Assembly: GCA_964580465.1 (NCBI GenBank) | Contig: CAZOKJ010000012.1 | Coordinates: forward strand, 7,566-71,565 | Reading direction: 5' to 3' | DNA length: 64,000 nt | From: Taishania sp964580465 | Lineage (GTDB): Bacteria; Bacteroidota; Bacteroidia; Flavobacteriales_D; Crocinitomicaceae | In this document: piece by piece, positions 26,901-34,446 of the stretch | Position numbering within the stretch: the first letter of the stretch is position 1 | Layout: each line of letters opens with the position of its first letter | Position numbers and translations under genes: made by a program | The notes under the pieces: model-generated | Databases searched by the model: none | Told to the model about the DNA's origin: nothing | Seen by the model: only the letters and a program-made list of their open reading frames with translations

Positions 26901-27026
26901 CGCAACCATGTCAGGATCCTCAGCTCTAGGCATTGTAAACAAAGTGCTTCCCCCAACAATCATTACCATCGCCAATAAGATGAAGGTAAATTGATAGTTT
27001 TTTATTGGATATTTAAGAAAATTCAT
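23958..27026 (-). CDS. RND efflux permease (second system)
   Basis: A 1022-residue inner-membrane RND pump, intact. The N-terminus reads MNFLKYPIKNYQFTFILLAM. The proton relay is present, with Asp398-Asp399 in GLVVDDSIVVVENIE and Lys925 in EVKNTILLVDF. The sequence is clearly different from the AcrB-like pump at 5.4 kb and belongs to the broad group often annotated as AcrB/AcrD/AcrF family in Bacteroidota. I see no methionine cluster that would argue for copper/silver export. It is last in the minus-strand TetR-TolC-adaptor-RND operon, 2 bp after the adaptor gene. Confidence 0.93.
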   Translation of the reverse strand: MNFLKYPIKNYQFTFILLAMVMIVGGSTLFTMPRAEDPDMVAPYFPVVVVYPGASPNDMEQLVAKPLEARFSGLDKIKKLKTKIDNGLVLIVVEYDYSADYNAKYQEVLRELGSALQEDLPEGIYKAQVIEIDPTNVSILQASLVSENASKQVMNNLSNQLKTELEKVKSIKEVTIHGITEQLVRVDVNQGKLAQLKIPLSQVMDAIGSEAMNIPGGSVHAGEKTFSVKTSGNYRSIDEVKRTIISSYQGKNIVLSDVADVYFDFSPQTHLTRLNGYNCLFITAAQKKGVNISDTQDDYQKVLESFKKKLPSNVDLVVQFEQADNVQKRLRGLGLDFAIAIGLVLFTLLPLGYRASFVVMIAIPLSLAIGIIILNAFGFSLNQLSIVGFVVALGLVVDDSIVVVENIERWMREGYSRAEAAIKGTQQILFAVLGCTATLVVAFLPLMFLPEMAGQFIRSLPTSVIGSVLGSMFVALLVVPLLATFMLKPHESEEGNFILKGLQKVIHLTYAVWLDKALKKPVLTVILAAIIFIGSLLMIPKLGFQLFPSSEKPQFMVHITPPPQSNIYHSDSITRLIEADLKKVKEIKYFSSNVGKGNPRIYYNLDQASEKQDFAEIFVQLKDNVKVKDKLVIMDSLREKWNHFLGARIEVRNFEQGVPILSPVEVRLFGENMDTLRHLASKVETLLKKTKGTEDINNPSRFSKMDLKINVNREKALAFGVPTALIDRTIRMAISGLDVASFSDPDKDNSDYKIRISVPRNEYADLTILDGVFVENVQGMAMPIKQFVTVDLEESPVSIHHIDRTRVVYVNSFVKKGYSNNDVIADVENQMKKFKLPDGYHFAMGGEVESKEEAFGGFGTIVIITAFLFIAILVLEFKTLKSTLIVLSVIPLGIVGAVAALWITGNPLSFVSTIGLVALAGIEVKNTILLVDFTNQLREEGLGVTEAAEKASEIRFLPIILTTLTAIGGLLPIAWSTNPMTSPLAIVIIGGLISSTLLSRIVTPVVYKLIPPAITPKTDKEE

Positions 27027-27028
27027 TG

Positions 27029-28096
27029 TTAGTGGTTTTTAGTAACAACTTTAATAGTAGAATGTTCTCTCAAATAAGGACTTCCTGACACCACAAGGTA
27101 CTTAAAATTTTCCAACCCAGAAGAAATAAGTACAAAATCTTTTTGCATTGAAGAAACAGTAACTTGAACACGTTCAACTGTTTTTTGGTCATTTGTCACA
27201 AACACATACCCTTTTCCTCTGTCTCCATCTAACAAGGAAGAATAAGGAATCGTCCATGTTTCAGGTGATTTTCCAAACATTTTCACCTTGGCGAACATAC
27301 CAGAAGCGATGGGTAATTTCCCCACTTCAAAAGGTTGGACATAAACCGTAAACGTTCCTAAATTAGGATCAATTCCTTCAGATTTTCGAATAACACGCGC
27401 ATGTAACTCGTCTGGAAAAGCATCTGTGGTAATCAAAGCAGAATCATTCACATGAATGGAAGCCCATTGATAGTCAGACACACCAACTTTAACCAACCAA
27501 TTTCCTTTTCCAGCACCATTCATTTGAAAAACAGGCATCCCAGGTCCTATGATTTGGCCTTCATTTGCTAACTTTAACAAAATATACCCGTTTGCATTGG
27601 CATATATTTGTGAATAGCGCAAGTTAAATTGTAACGAATTCCAATCTTGTTCCAACACATCCAACTGAGTTTTAGCATTTTGAAATTGTTCCAAGGTAGC
27701 AACACTGTCTTTGTACAATTTTTCTGCACGCTTAAAATCACGCTCAGCTTTAGCCATCGCTGCTTTAACTTGCTCGGCTTTGGCGTTCAATTCAGTCATA
27801 TTTAAAGACGCAAGTAGCTGGCCTTTTTTAACCATGTCTCCTTCTTTCACGTAAATACGCTCAATAACACCTCCATTTTTAAACGAAAGCAAGGTTTCAT
27901 CATCCGTTGAAAACATACCCGTTCCTTCAATCATTGTGTTTTCTGAACCTACAGTCAAAGGAGTGATAGAAACAGGAATTTCATCCTCAATAGTTAATCC
28001 TGTATTTTCATCCGAACTACAAGCAGTTAGTGCGAATAAAATAGCAAATGATGCTATGATAAATTGGTTATTTTTTCTTGTTTTCATGCGTTTCAA
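27029..28096 (-). CDS. RND periplasmic adaptor lipoprotein (second system)
   Basis: A 355-residue membrane-fusion protein with lipobox FALTAC (Cys26 from the first Met, Cys23 if the Met at 28087 is used). A lipoyl-like half-motif, IERIYVKEGDMVKKGQLLAS, precedes a short alpha-hairpin (about 100-150) and barrel segments, the usual order. The 5' end overlaps the TolC-family gene by 20-29 bp, which supports coupled translation. It bridges the permease and the outer-membrane channel encoded on either side. Confidence 0.9.
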   Translation of the reverse strand: MKRMKTRKNNQFIIASFAILFALTACSSDENTGLTIEDEIPVSITPLTVGSENTMIEGTGMFSTDDETLLSFKNGGVIERIYVKEGDMVKKGQLLASLNMTELNAKAEQVKAAMAKAERDFKRAEKLYKDSVATLEQFQNAKTQLDVLEQDWNSLQFNLRYSQIYANANGYILLKLANEGQIIGPGMPVFQMNGAGKGNWLVKVGVSDYQWASIHVNDSALITTDAFPDELHARVIRKSEGIDPNLGTFTVYVQPFEVGKLPIASGMFAKVKMFGKSPETWTIPYSSLLDGDRGKGYVFVTNDQKTVERVQVTVSSMQKDFVLISSGLENFKYLVVSGSPYLREHSTIKVVTKNH

Positions 28097-29492
28097 ATGA
28101 TGGTAATTGATATTTTGCTGTTTCTCTTTCTAATTTTGCCAATGCAGAAAGCAATTGATAATAATTGACATTGACTGCAATTTGAGCAGATGACAATTGC
28201 GTGCGTGCATCTACCGTTTCAATATAAGTATTTACTCCTGCTTCGTATCCTTTTGCAATCAAACGGTGATACGTTTCTGCCATTTCTAATTGCTTCAAAG
28301 AAGCCTCATAATTTGTTTGCTCCGTTAAAACCGTATTGTATGCAGCATTTACGGCAACCTCTAATTTACGCTCAACATCTTCCTTTTGCAACTTCGCAAT
28401 TTCAATGTCATTTTTTGCTCGCTGAATGTCGTAATGCGTTTTTGTGCCGTTAAAAATAGGAATGGTCAATTGCAACCCAACCATGTAGTAAAACGATTCT
28501 TTGTTCATGCGCATCTTTTCAGCTTGTGATCCTACATCAGCAAAACCACTCAGTTTTGGCACAAAAACTTGCTTGTTCATATTGACCAAATCTTGGCGCA
28601 ATGCAATAACTTGATCCAAGGTCTTTAATTCTTCTCTTTCTTGAGCGTTTACAACAGATTTATCCAAGAAAGGAATAATTGTTTCATTTTCTAAGACGAT
28701 GATTTCACTGTTTAAATCGCGATTTAACAAAGCATTAAAGTAATGTTTCAATGAATTCGCTTGCAATTCAGCTGCTCTCAATTTAGATTGAAGTTGCTCA
28801 ATCTCCGTTTCAGAACGCAGCACGTACGCATAAACTCCTTTTCCTGCTTCTACTAGCTTTTCATTGATACGTTTACTTTCTTCGGCCAAAACAATCGCGT
28901 TTTGATGAATTTTCATCACTTTTTGAACACTCAAATAGTTGTAATAACTCGTTTTAATTTCTTTCACCAACTCACGAGCAAAAATCTCCACCTCATTTTC
29001 AGAAATTTGCATTTGTTTTTGTTGAATGCGATTGTTGTGAATAATATCCATATTTAAAATAGGAACAGCCAAACGAATTCTTGCATCGTAATAATTTTTA
29101 GGTAAGAAATTAATCTTTTCATTTTGCAATAAATCGATTGAATTGGGTCCCAAAAACTGATTAATCATCGACAAAAAAGGATTGATATAATCTCCCACTG
29201 GAATTTCATAACTTCTACCTCCTTCAGCAGTTGTATAAATTCCTTCAAAATTCAGTGTTGGAATGTAATTGGCTTTAGCTTTCTTCAAAGCATACATTGC
29301 ATTTTCCAAGGACAAATTACGCTGTTTAATTAAACTATTGCTTTGTAATCCTTGATTAATATAATCTTCCAGCACATCCTGTTGGCTCCATACAGTGTTA
29401 ACTGCAAGCAATAATGCCAGCAACATCATTCCTTTCTGTTTCAAATCTGTCAACCAAACAGTTCTTTTTCGCATTAAATGTCTATTTATCAT
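28068..29492 (-). CDS. TolC-family outer-membrane channel (second RND system)
   Basis: A 474-residue outer-membrane efflux protein. The N-terminal signal sequence ends near AVNTVWSQQ, with no lipobox, unlike the OprM-type channel of the first system. The long coiled-coil heptads and duplicated OEP halves typical of TolC trimers are evident. The ATG at 29492 overlaps the regulator gene by 11 bp; a start at 29474 would remove the overlap and leave a better signal peptide. It lies between the regulator and adaptor genes. Confidence 0.9.
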   Translation of the reverse strand: MINRHLMRKRTVWLTDLKQKGMMLLALLLAVNTVWSQQDVLEDYINQGLQSNSLIKQRNLSLENAMYALKKAKANYIPTLNFEGIYTTAEGGRSYEIPVGDYINPFLSMINQFLGPNSIDLLQNEKINFLPKNYYDARIRLAVPILNMDIIHNNRIQQKQMQISENEVEIFARELVKEIKTSYYNYLSVQKVMKIHQNAIVLAEESKRINEKLVEAGKGVYAYVLRSETEIEQLQSKLRAAELQANSLKHYFNALLNRDLNSEIIVLENETIIPFLDKSVVNAQEREELKTLDQVIALRQDLVNMNKQVFVPKLSGFADVGSQAEKMRMNKESFYYMVGLQLTIPIFNGTKTHYDIQRAKNDIEIAKLQKEDVERKLEVAVNAAYNTVLTEQTNYEASLKQLEMAETYHRLIAKGYEAGVNTYIETVDARTQLSSAQIAVNVNYYQLLSALAKLERETAKYQLPSFETHENKKK

Positions 29493-30138
29493 GTTTTAAA
29501 CTATTTGTACGTTCTATAAATTCAACATAAGTTTTAAAAGCCTGTTCTAATAATTCATCTGACGAAGCTGATGTAAAATTTTCTTGTGCTATTTTTTGTA
29601 AACGAGTGGTAATGTGCAACGAGCACAATCCATGCACCATACCCCAAGCTTGTAAGGCAATGTAATTCGGATCTTTCGTGTAAAAATACCCTTCTGATTG
29701 GCATTCTTTAATGGTATTAACTATAAAACCAAACACTTGTCGACCGCCCTCCCAAATTTCTTCGTTGGAATCGTTATCCAAAAACTGCATCGGTTCTTTT
29801 AGAACAAACATGAGTTCATAAAAATCGGGGTTTTCTTTCGCAAAATTCAAATAAGAACGCCCTAATGCTTTTAATCGCTCAAAAGGAGCCTCAACCATAC
29901 TTAACGTCGTTAAGTTGTTTTTCAAAATGGCAAATCCTTCTTGGTGTAAATCGTAAACAATATCTGATTTATCCTTGTAGTACAAGTAAATAGTTGTTGG
30001 ACTATACCCTATTTCTGTAGCAATATTACGAACAGAAGTTGCTTGAAATCCTTTTTCCAAAAACAATTTCTTTGCTGCATTTAAAATCAGCAACTTAACA
30101 TCTTCTTTACGCTTATTTTTTGCTTCCAATGCTTTCAT
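29482..30138 (-). CDS. TetR/AcrR-family regulator of the second RND operon
   Basis: A 218-residue repressor-type protein. The DNA-binding domain (about 12-60) contains FLEKGFQATSVRNIATEIGY then SPTTIYLYYKDKSDIVYDL, a classic TetR helix-turn-helix. The helical C-terminal ligand domain is unremarkable. It leads the four-gene minus-strand operon, overlapping the TolC-family gene. Its promoter carries a perfect TTAACA-G-TGTTAA palindrome, so local autoregulation is likely. Confidence 0.9.
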   Translation of the reverse strand: MKALEAKNKRKEDVKLLILNAAKKLFLEKGFQATSVRNIATEIGYSPTTIYLYYKDKSDIVYDLHQEGFAILKNNLTTLSMVEAPFERLKALGRSYLNFAKENPDFYELMFVLKEPMQFLDNDSNEEIWEGGRQVFGFIVNTIKECQSEGYFYTKDPNYIALQAWGMVHGLCSLHITTRLQKIAQENFTSASSDELLEQAFKTYVEFIERTNSLKHDK

Positions 30139-30142
30139 AGTA

Positions 30143-30150
30143 CAAAGGTA
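30143..30150 (-). promoter_or_regulatory. -7 promoter element for RND operon 2
   Basis: On the minus strand, TACCTTTG (TAnnTTTG), 4 bp upstream of the regulator start codon, leaving almost no leader. Confidence 0.5.
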
Positions 30151-30162
30151 GGTATTTTTTAG

Positions 30163-30175
30163 TTAACAGTGTTAA
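30163..30175. promoter_or_regulatory. Candidate TetR operator (TTAACA-N1-TGTTAA)
   Basis: A perfect 6-1-6 palindrome located 12 bp upstream of the -7 box, that is between the -33 and -7 positions of the minus-strand promoter. Binding here would block RNA polymerase. The site differs from the TTGACA/TGTCAA palindrome of the other TetR operon, as expected for two separate regulators. Confidence 0.45.
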
Positions 30176-30290
30176 GTTGTGAAAAATAATTTTAAATATC
30201 GTTTTAAAACGAATAAAAAATCATGCATATTCGCAACTTTCGCCAAGAAATTATTTTAAAGATTATTCAGCAGAGACAAAATCCTTCCAA

Positions 30291-30424
30291 TAAAATTTCT
30301 CCGATAAATCGTCGAAATGACGGGAGTGTAGTGATTTGGAAGATAGGTGTGAGCGTAGCTCGCGCCTATCCTCTTCAACATCATTATAATGTCGTCATTC
30401 CGATGACGAAGTCGAGGAATCTTA
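30291..30424. repeat. REP-like intergenic palindromic element
   Basis: The 343-bp gap between the regulator start and the next gene holds outer inverted arms. The left arm, on the minus strand, reads CGTCATTTCGACGATTTATC (from 30322). The right arm, on the plus strand, reads CGTCATTCCGATGACGAAGT (from 30393). Both continue as GAGAAAT/GAGGAAT-type sequence. Between them lies a strong 13-bp GC-rich hairpin with a 3-nt loop (30342-30370, GATAGGTGTGAGC and GCTCGCGCCTATC). The GTCATT(T/C)CGACGAAG motif recurs across many Bacteroidota genomes in my experience. The rest of the gap shows no gene. Confidence 0.65.
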
Positions 30425-30481
30425 TTATTCATCTATCAATACCATGATTCGGGGAAAGAAACGGATAAGCATTTAAGAAAT

Positions 30482-31117
30482 TTAGAGCAATTGCTCTAAA
30501 CTCAGCTTTTCAAAAGGTAAAGAAGTATGTTTGCTTCGTTGAACGATTAATCGTGCTAGTATTTCAACCTGAATTGGTTTATATTTTTTAGGAATCCAGT
30601 TATACTTATCCAGCCATACCATCCATTTCGCCATGATTACTTCTCCTTTTCGAGTAGAATTTGGACGCACTAGCATACTTGGTTGAACAATTTGAATGTG
30701 TTTAAAAGGCAGCTGAGTAATCGCTTCTTCCAACTTACCTTTCATTTTTGAATAAAAGATACTACTTTTTGCATTAGCATTGATGGCAGAAAGGAGTACA
30801 AACGTTTTTACCTTATTTTCAGCACAAAGGGAAGCAAATTTGTATTGATAGTCATAATCGACTTTCCATTGCGATTCTTTACTTCCAGCATCTTTTAAAG
30901 TGGTACCTAAACAAGAAAAAGCAACATCACCCACCAGCCGATTTTTGTAATCTTGTAAATAATCAAAATCAACAACTAGCTCGGTTAATTTAGGCGTTGG
31001 TGTAAATGATGGTCGTCGAACAAGCACAGTAATTTCATCAAAGAATGGGTCGTTCAACAATTCTTCAACAACAAATCGCCCAGTTGCTCCCGTTGCTCCA
31101 ATGACGATTGCTTTCAT
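30482..31117 (-). CDS. NAD(P)H-binding Rossmann-fold oxidoreductase-like protein
   Basis: A 211-residue atypical short-chain dehydrogenase, similar to the HTATIP2/YwnB group. The dinucleotide-binding loop VIGATGATGRFVVEELL is at residues 4-20. FVLLSAINANAKSSIFYSKM (about 106-125) supplies the Ser and Tyr-x-x-x-Lys-like positions (YSKMKGK), although the spacing is atypical. The reaction is unknown. It overlaps the DUF423 gene by one base (TAATG), so both are in one transcript. Confidence 0.78.
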   Translation of the reverse strand: MKAIVIGATGATGRFVVEELLNDPFFDEITVLVRRPSFTPTPKLTELVVDFDYLQDYKNRLVGDVAFSCLGTTLKDAGSKESQWKVDYDYQYKFASLCAENKVKTFVLLSAINANAKSSIFYSKMKGKLEEAITQLPFKHIQIVQPSMLVRPNSTRKGEVIMAKWMVWLDKYNWIPKKYKPIQVEILARLIVQRSKHTSLPFEKLSLEQLL

Positions 31118-31500
31118 TACTTACTTTTCATCAATTTAACAGCTAAAGTAATCCAAGCAGTAATCATCAACACTCCTCCTAGTGGCGTAATTGGACCTAA
31201 AAAAGACAATTTTACTCCTAAATAATCTTGTAAACTCAAGAAATAAATGGAAATAGAAAACAACAACATTCCTGTTAACATCATTACAAAAACCGATTTC
31301 AAAGAAAACAAAAACTTATCAGCATTCAGCCCTAACATCAACATTCCAAATGCAGTGTAAAATTGATAACGAACACCTTTGTCAAAACTTACTACTTTTT
31401 CAGGTTCTACGATGTTTTTCAACCCATGCGCACCAAAAGCACCCAACATAATTGCTATTGCAATCAACACAACAGCTGTTATTACCATTTTCTTATTCAT
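31117..31500 (-). CDS. DUF423 small membrane protein
   Basis: A 127-residue protein with four membrane helices. LGAFGAHGLKNI (20-31) and YQFYTAFGMLMLG are the family signature of DUF423 (YgdD-like). Its function is unknown. The length is normal. It is the first gene of a two-gene minus-strand unit with the Rossmann-fold protein. Confidence 0.88.
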   Translation of the reverse strand: MNKKMVITAVVLIAIAIMLGAFGAHGLKNIVEPEKVVSFDKGVRYQFYTAFGMLMLGLNADKFLFSLKSVFVMMLTGMLLFSISIYFLSLQDYLGVKLSFLGPITPLGGVLMITAWITLAVKLMKSK

Positions 31501-31519
31501 GTTCTTGTTAATTTTACTT

Positions 31520-31527
31520 CAAAAATA
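31520..31527 (-). promoter_or_regulatory. -7 promoter element for DUF423 unit
   Basis: On the minus strand TATTTTTG (TAnnTTTG), 19 bp upstream of the ATG at 31500. Confidence 0.4.
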
Positions 31528-31540
31528 AGGAAAAAAAGTG

Positions 31541-31548
31541 TACATTTG
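31541..31548 (+). promoter_or_regulatory. -7 promoter element for the small DUF6804-like gene
   Basis: TACATTTG (TAnnTTTG), 64 bp before the ATG at 31613, in a divergent gap with the DUF423 promoter. Confidence 0.35.
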
Positions 31549-31612
31549 AATAAAACTTAACTTATATCCTCAGAAAAGTTGCATTTATTAATTGAATTCA
31601 AGTAAATAAAAT

Positions 31613-31912
31613 ATGGACAAGACAATAAAATTAATTTTAGCAATTCTCCTTTTCTTATGTTTAGCAAAAATGCCTTATGGTTATTATCAATTTGTTAGAC
31701 TTGCTGGATTAGTTGGTTTTTCAGTTTTGGCTTATCAAGCAAAGGAAGAAAACAAGCAAACAGAAATGGTCATTTACGGTGCGCTTGCGTTATTGTTCCA
31801 ACCTTTTTATAAGATCGCTTTGGGAAGAGAATTATGGAATATAGTTGATGTGCTTGTTGGAGTTGGCCTATTGTTGTCACTTATTAAAAAGTCAGCAAAA
31901 CCCAATACTTAA
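31613..31912 (+). CDS. Small membrane protein (DUF6804-like)
   Basis: A 99-residue protein with three to four hydrophobic helices (about 5-20, 27-42, 51-66 and 75-92). YYQFVRLAGLVGFSVLAY and FQPFYKIALGRELWNIVDV resemble small uncharacterised Bacteroidota membrane proteins that I recall as DUF6804. No function can be given. It is monocistronic and converges with the polysaccharide deacetylase gene, 2 bp between stops. Confidence 0.7.
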   Translation: MDKTIKLILAILLFLCLAKMPYGYYQFVRLAGLVGFSVLAYQAKEENKQTEMVIYGALALLFQPFYKIALGRELWNIVDVLVGVGLLLSLIKKSAKPNT

Positions 31913-31914
31913 AT

Positions 31915-33204
31915 TCATTCTCCTTTCCCCAAGTTTAGTGAAAATTCTAACACTTCAGACCAACCATTCCATTTTCCATAATCGCCAATGGTTTCGTTGT
32001 GCCAAAGAAAAAAGAAATCACCTCCAAACTGCTTGGCTTCGTCGTACAATCCTTGAATGGCTTTTTTACTTTCTGCGATTGACCATTTTTTATATTCGAG
32101 CAAACTACCATCCATGTACGCAAAAGGATGAATAATCAATGATGTGGTGCTATTTTTGGTCAAATCAAACCAAGGGAAAGCTGTGAGTGTTCCTGCTCTA
32201 AAACCAACCTCGGAAGCGTAACCCATTGTATAATCGTGTTGCACTCCAACTCCTAACAGTTGTTGATAAGTCATTGGCAATTGTAACTTCAAAAAATGCT
32301 GTCGTGAATGAAGTGTCGGACTTCCTGTAATCGTTTGCAAACGCCCAACCTCCTCTTTAATCAAATGAGGCAATTCATTAGAAGCATAACTTGGATGTAT
32401 TCCAACGGTACATTTTTGAGCAATTTTTCGTATTAATTGTCGATGTCGTTCATCCGTATAAGAGATATTTCTGTCATATTGTGCGTAATTTCCTAACAAC
32501 CAAAAAACAACCACTTCATGTGATTGTGCTATTTCCAACATATGTTCAAAAGTATCATAAGGATCTTTTATCATCCCTGAAATAACCTCTCTACGCTCCT
32601 TCAAGCGATATTTTTTAGCATTTACAACATCTTTAGCCGTGGCCAACCATCTACGCGCCCCTTCTTTCCACAAATAAGCATACGTATTATCAATGTCAAA
32701 AGTTGGTCGCACTACTAACTGTTTCGGTTGAAAAGGAACAGTAAGCACACCTTCTTGGTGCAACCAATTTATCAGCGCTCGAACCCAACGCTCACATACC
32801 ATTTTGTTTAGCCATCCCCATTGATAAAGAAAACTACTTCTTGGATGAAAACGATTGTGTTCATCACGTGAAGCTTCACTGGTATATTCTTCCATGCGAG
32901 AAAGCACATAAAAAATAGCAGCAAATGGATCTGTAATTCCATTAAAAGAAATACACTCCTCACCTTCAAACGAAGAACGTTGCAATTCGTGCTTAACAAC
33001 ACTTTCTTCAAACAACAACGAACTTGGTCGCAATTGAGTAACTCCTTCAAAGTAGTGGTCTGAATAATTAAATTTAGCTCCATTTAATTGTTGAAAATAA
33101 AAAGGATCGTTAATTAATTCATATTCAATACCATTCAACTTAAAGACAAAGTCAAAAGCATAAATACAACGTTCCGATAATTGATCAACAAAAATGGTTA
33201 ACAT
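31915..33204 (-). CDS. Polysaccharide deacetylase-family protein (DUF7033 plus NodB-like domain)
   Basis: A 429-residue cytoplasmic-looking protein (no signal peptide). The N-terminal half (about 1-150) resembles the DUF7033 domain. From about residue 165 a NodB-like fold starts with RPTFDIDNTYAYLW, containing the metal-binding Asp region; VGIHPSYASN (about 266-275) carries a His. The family acts on N- or O-acyl groups of glycans. It is transcribed 2 bp after the UDP-GlcNAc 2-epimerase gene, so a role in surface glycan synthesis is likely. I could not confirm every catalytic residue by eye. Confidence 0.8.
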   Translation of the reverse strand: MLTIFVDQLSERCIYAFDFVFKLNGIEYELINDPFYFQQLNGAKFNYSDHYFEGVTQLRPSSLLFEESVVKHELQRSSFEGEECISFNGITDPFAAIFYVLSRMEEYTSEASRDEHNRFHPRSSFLYQWGWLNKMVCERWVRALINWLHQEGVLTVPFQPKQLVVRPTFDIDNTYAYLWKEGARRWLATAKDVVNAKKYRLKERREVISGMIKDPYDTFEHMLEIAQSHEVVVFWLLGNYAQYDRNISYTDERHRQLIRKIAQKCTVGIHPSYASNELPHLIKEEVGRLQTITGSPTLHSRQHFLKLQLPMTYQQLLGVGVQHDYTMGYASEVGFRAGTLTAFPWFDLTKNSTTSLIIHPFAYMDGSLLEYKKWSIAESKKAIQGLYDEAKQFGGDFFFLWHNETIGDYGKWNGWSEVLEFSLNLGKGE

Positions 33205-33206
33205 GA

Positions 33207-34358
33207 TTACAAATAAGCTAAAATTTGTTCACAAATAAATGTTGCAGCTTTACCGTCTCCATAAAATGGAGGATAGGTAAAATCTGTTTTTCCATTTAGA
33301 CTATGAAAGGCTAAAACTATTTTATCTTTATCAGCATCTGCCAGCAAAGCATTGCCATTTTCAACAATTTCCACCCATTCTGTTTGAGGTCTTAAAATTA
33401 CACATGGTGTTTGAAAGAAATAAGCTTCTTTTTGCAATCCTCCACTATCCGTCACAATCACGGCTGCATGTTTTTCCAAAGCAATGACATCTAAAAACCC
33501 AACAGGATCAATTATTTTAACCTTTGAATTAGCCTCTAACGCAGATAAAACAGTTGGGTCAACCGCTTGAATCTTTTGCTTTGTTCTAGGGTGCAATGGC
33601 AGCACAATGGTATATCCCGTTTCTTGTTGAATGGTCATCAATGCAGTTAGGATATTGGTTAAATTAGCAGGAACATCCGTATTTGCATCGCGGTGAATGG
33701 TACAAAGTACAAACTGTTTTTTTTCTAAGTTTAAATCATGTAAAATTGTTGACTTTTCATCTGAAACAGTAGAAAAATGCAAACTATTATCATACATTAC
33801 ATCCCCACAGTGAAACACAGCAGGATTATCCATACTCACATTTTCTGGCAATTTTGTTGAAAAACCTTCTCGTTCTAAATTAGTCAAACCTATTGAAGTT
33901 GGCGTGAACAACAATGTACTCATGTGATCACACGCAATACGGTTCAGCTCCTCGGGCATTGCTTTATTAAAACTTCTCAATCCAGCCTCGATGTGCACAA
34001 CAGGAATGTGCAATTTTGCAGCAGCCAACGCGCCAGCAATGGTAGAGTTAGTATCACCATAAACCACTACAGCATCAGGCTGTTCTTGCACAAACAACGC
34101 TTCCAATCCTTCTAACATTTTACCTGTTTGAGCACCATGTGAGCCGCTACCAACGTTTAAATTATAGCTTGGTTGTGGGATAGACAATTCATCAAAAAAC
34201 AAGGCAGACATGTTGTCATCATAATGCTGTCCGGTGTGGATTATAATTTCTTTCAATTGTCTAGAAAACTGTGTATTTATCGCTCTACTCAAAGCTGAAG
34301 CTTTAATGATTTGAGGACGAGCTCCAATGATTGTTAGAATTTTTTTTTGAGGTGTCAA
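33207..34358 (-). CDS. wecB: UDP-N-acetylglucosamine 2-epimerase (non-hydrolysing)
   Basis: A 383-residue GT-B-fold enzyme interconverting UDP-GlcNAc and UDP-ManNAc for surface polysaccharides. GARPQIIKASAL (8-19), HTGQHYDDNMSALFF (42-56), a catalytic-region TIHRDAN and TDSGGLQKEAYFF are diagnostic of WecB/MnaA. The HRDAN sequence replaces the more common HRREN, a modest variation. First of two genes with the deacetylase. The usual partner, UDP-ManNAc dehydrogenase, is not adjacent, so the downstream product is open. Confidence 0.92.
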   Translation of the reverse strand: MTPQKKILTIIGARPQIIKASALSRAINTQFSRQLKEIIIHTGQHYDDNMSALFFDELSIPQPSYNLNVGSGSHGAQTGKMLEGLEALFVQEQPDAVVVYGDTNSTIAGALAAAKLHIPVVHIEAGLRSFNKAMPEELNRIACDHMSTLLFTPTSIGLTNLEREGFSTKLPENVSMDNPAVFHCGDVMYDNSLHFSTVSDEKSTILHDLNLEKKQFVLCTIHRDANTDVPANLTNILTALMTIQQETGYTIVLPLHPRTKQKIQAVDPTVLSALEANSKVKIIDPVGFLDVIALEKHAAVIVTDSGGLQKEAYFFQTPCVILRPQTEWVEIVENGNALLADADKDKIVLAFHSLNGKTDFTYPPFYGDGKAATFICEQILAYL

Positions 34359-34385
34359 TTTATCCTATTTTTAGCGTTTTCACTC

Positions 34386-34400
34386 TTTGTTTAAAACAAA
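34386..34400. promoter_or_regulatory. Palindrome in divergent wecB/phosphodiesterase gap
   Basis: TTTGTTT-A-AAACAAA, a perfect 15-bp odd palindrome in the 88-bp divergent gap. It presents a TTTG -33 box to both strands, so it may simply be two facing promoters. On the plus side a near-consensus TACTTTTA box follows at 34435, 4 bp before the ATG. Confidence 0.3.
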
Positions 34401-34446
34401 TTTAATAAAATTCGCTTAAAACAATAAAAAAGTTTACTTTTACACT

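Noticed and set aside
30223..30447. 74-codon frame in the gap after the TetR gene
   Set aside because: It lies wholly inside the REP-like palindromic element and has no gene-like composition.
31845..32135. 96-codon frame across the end of the small membrane protein gene
   Set aside because: It overlaps two well-supported genes in other frames and shows no motif.
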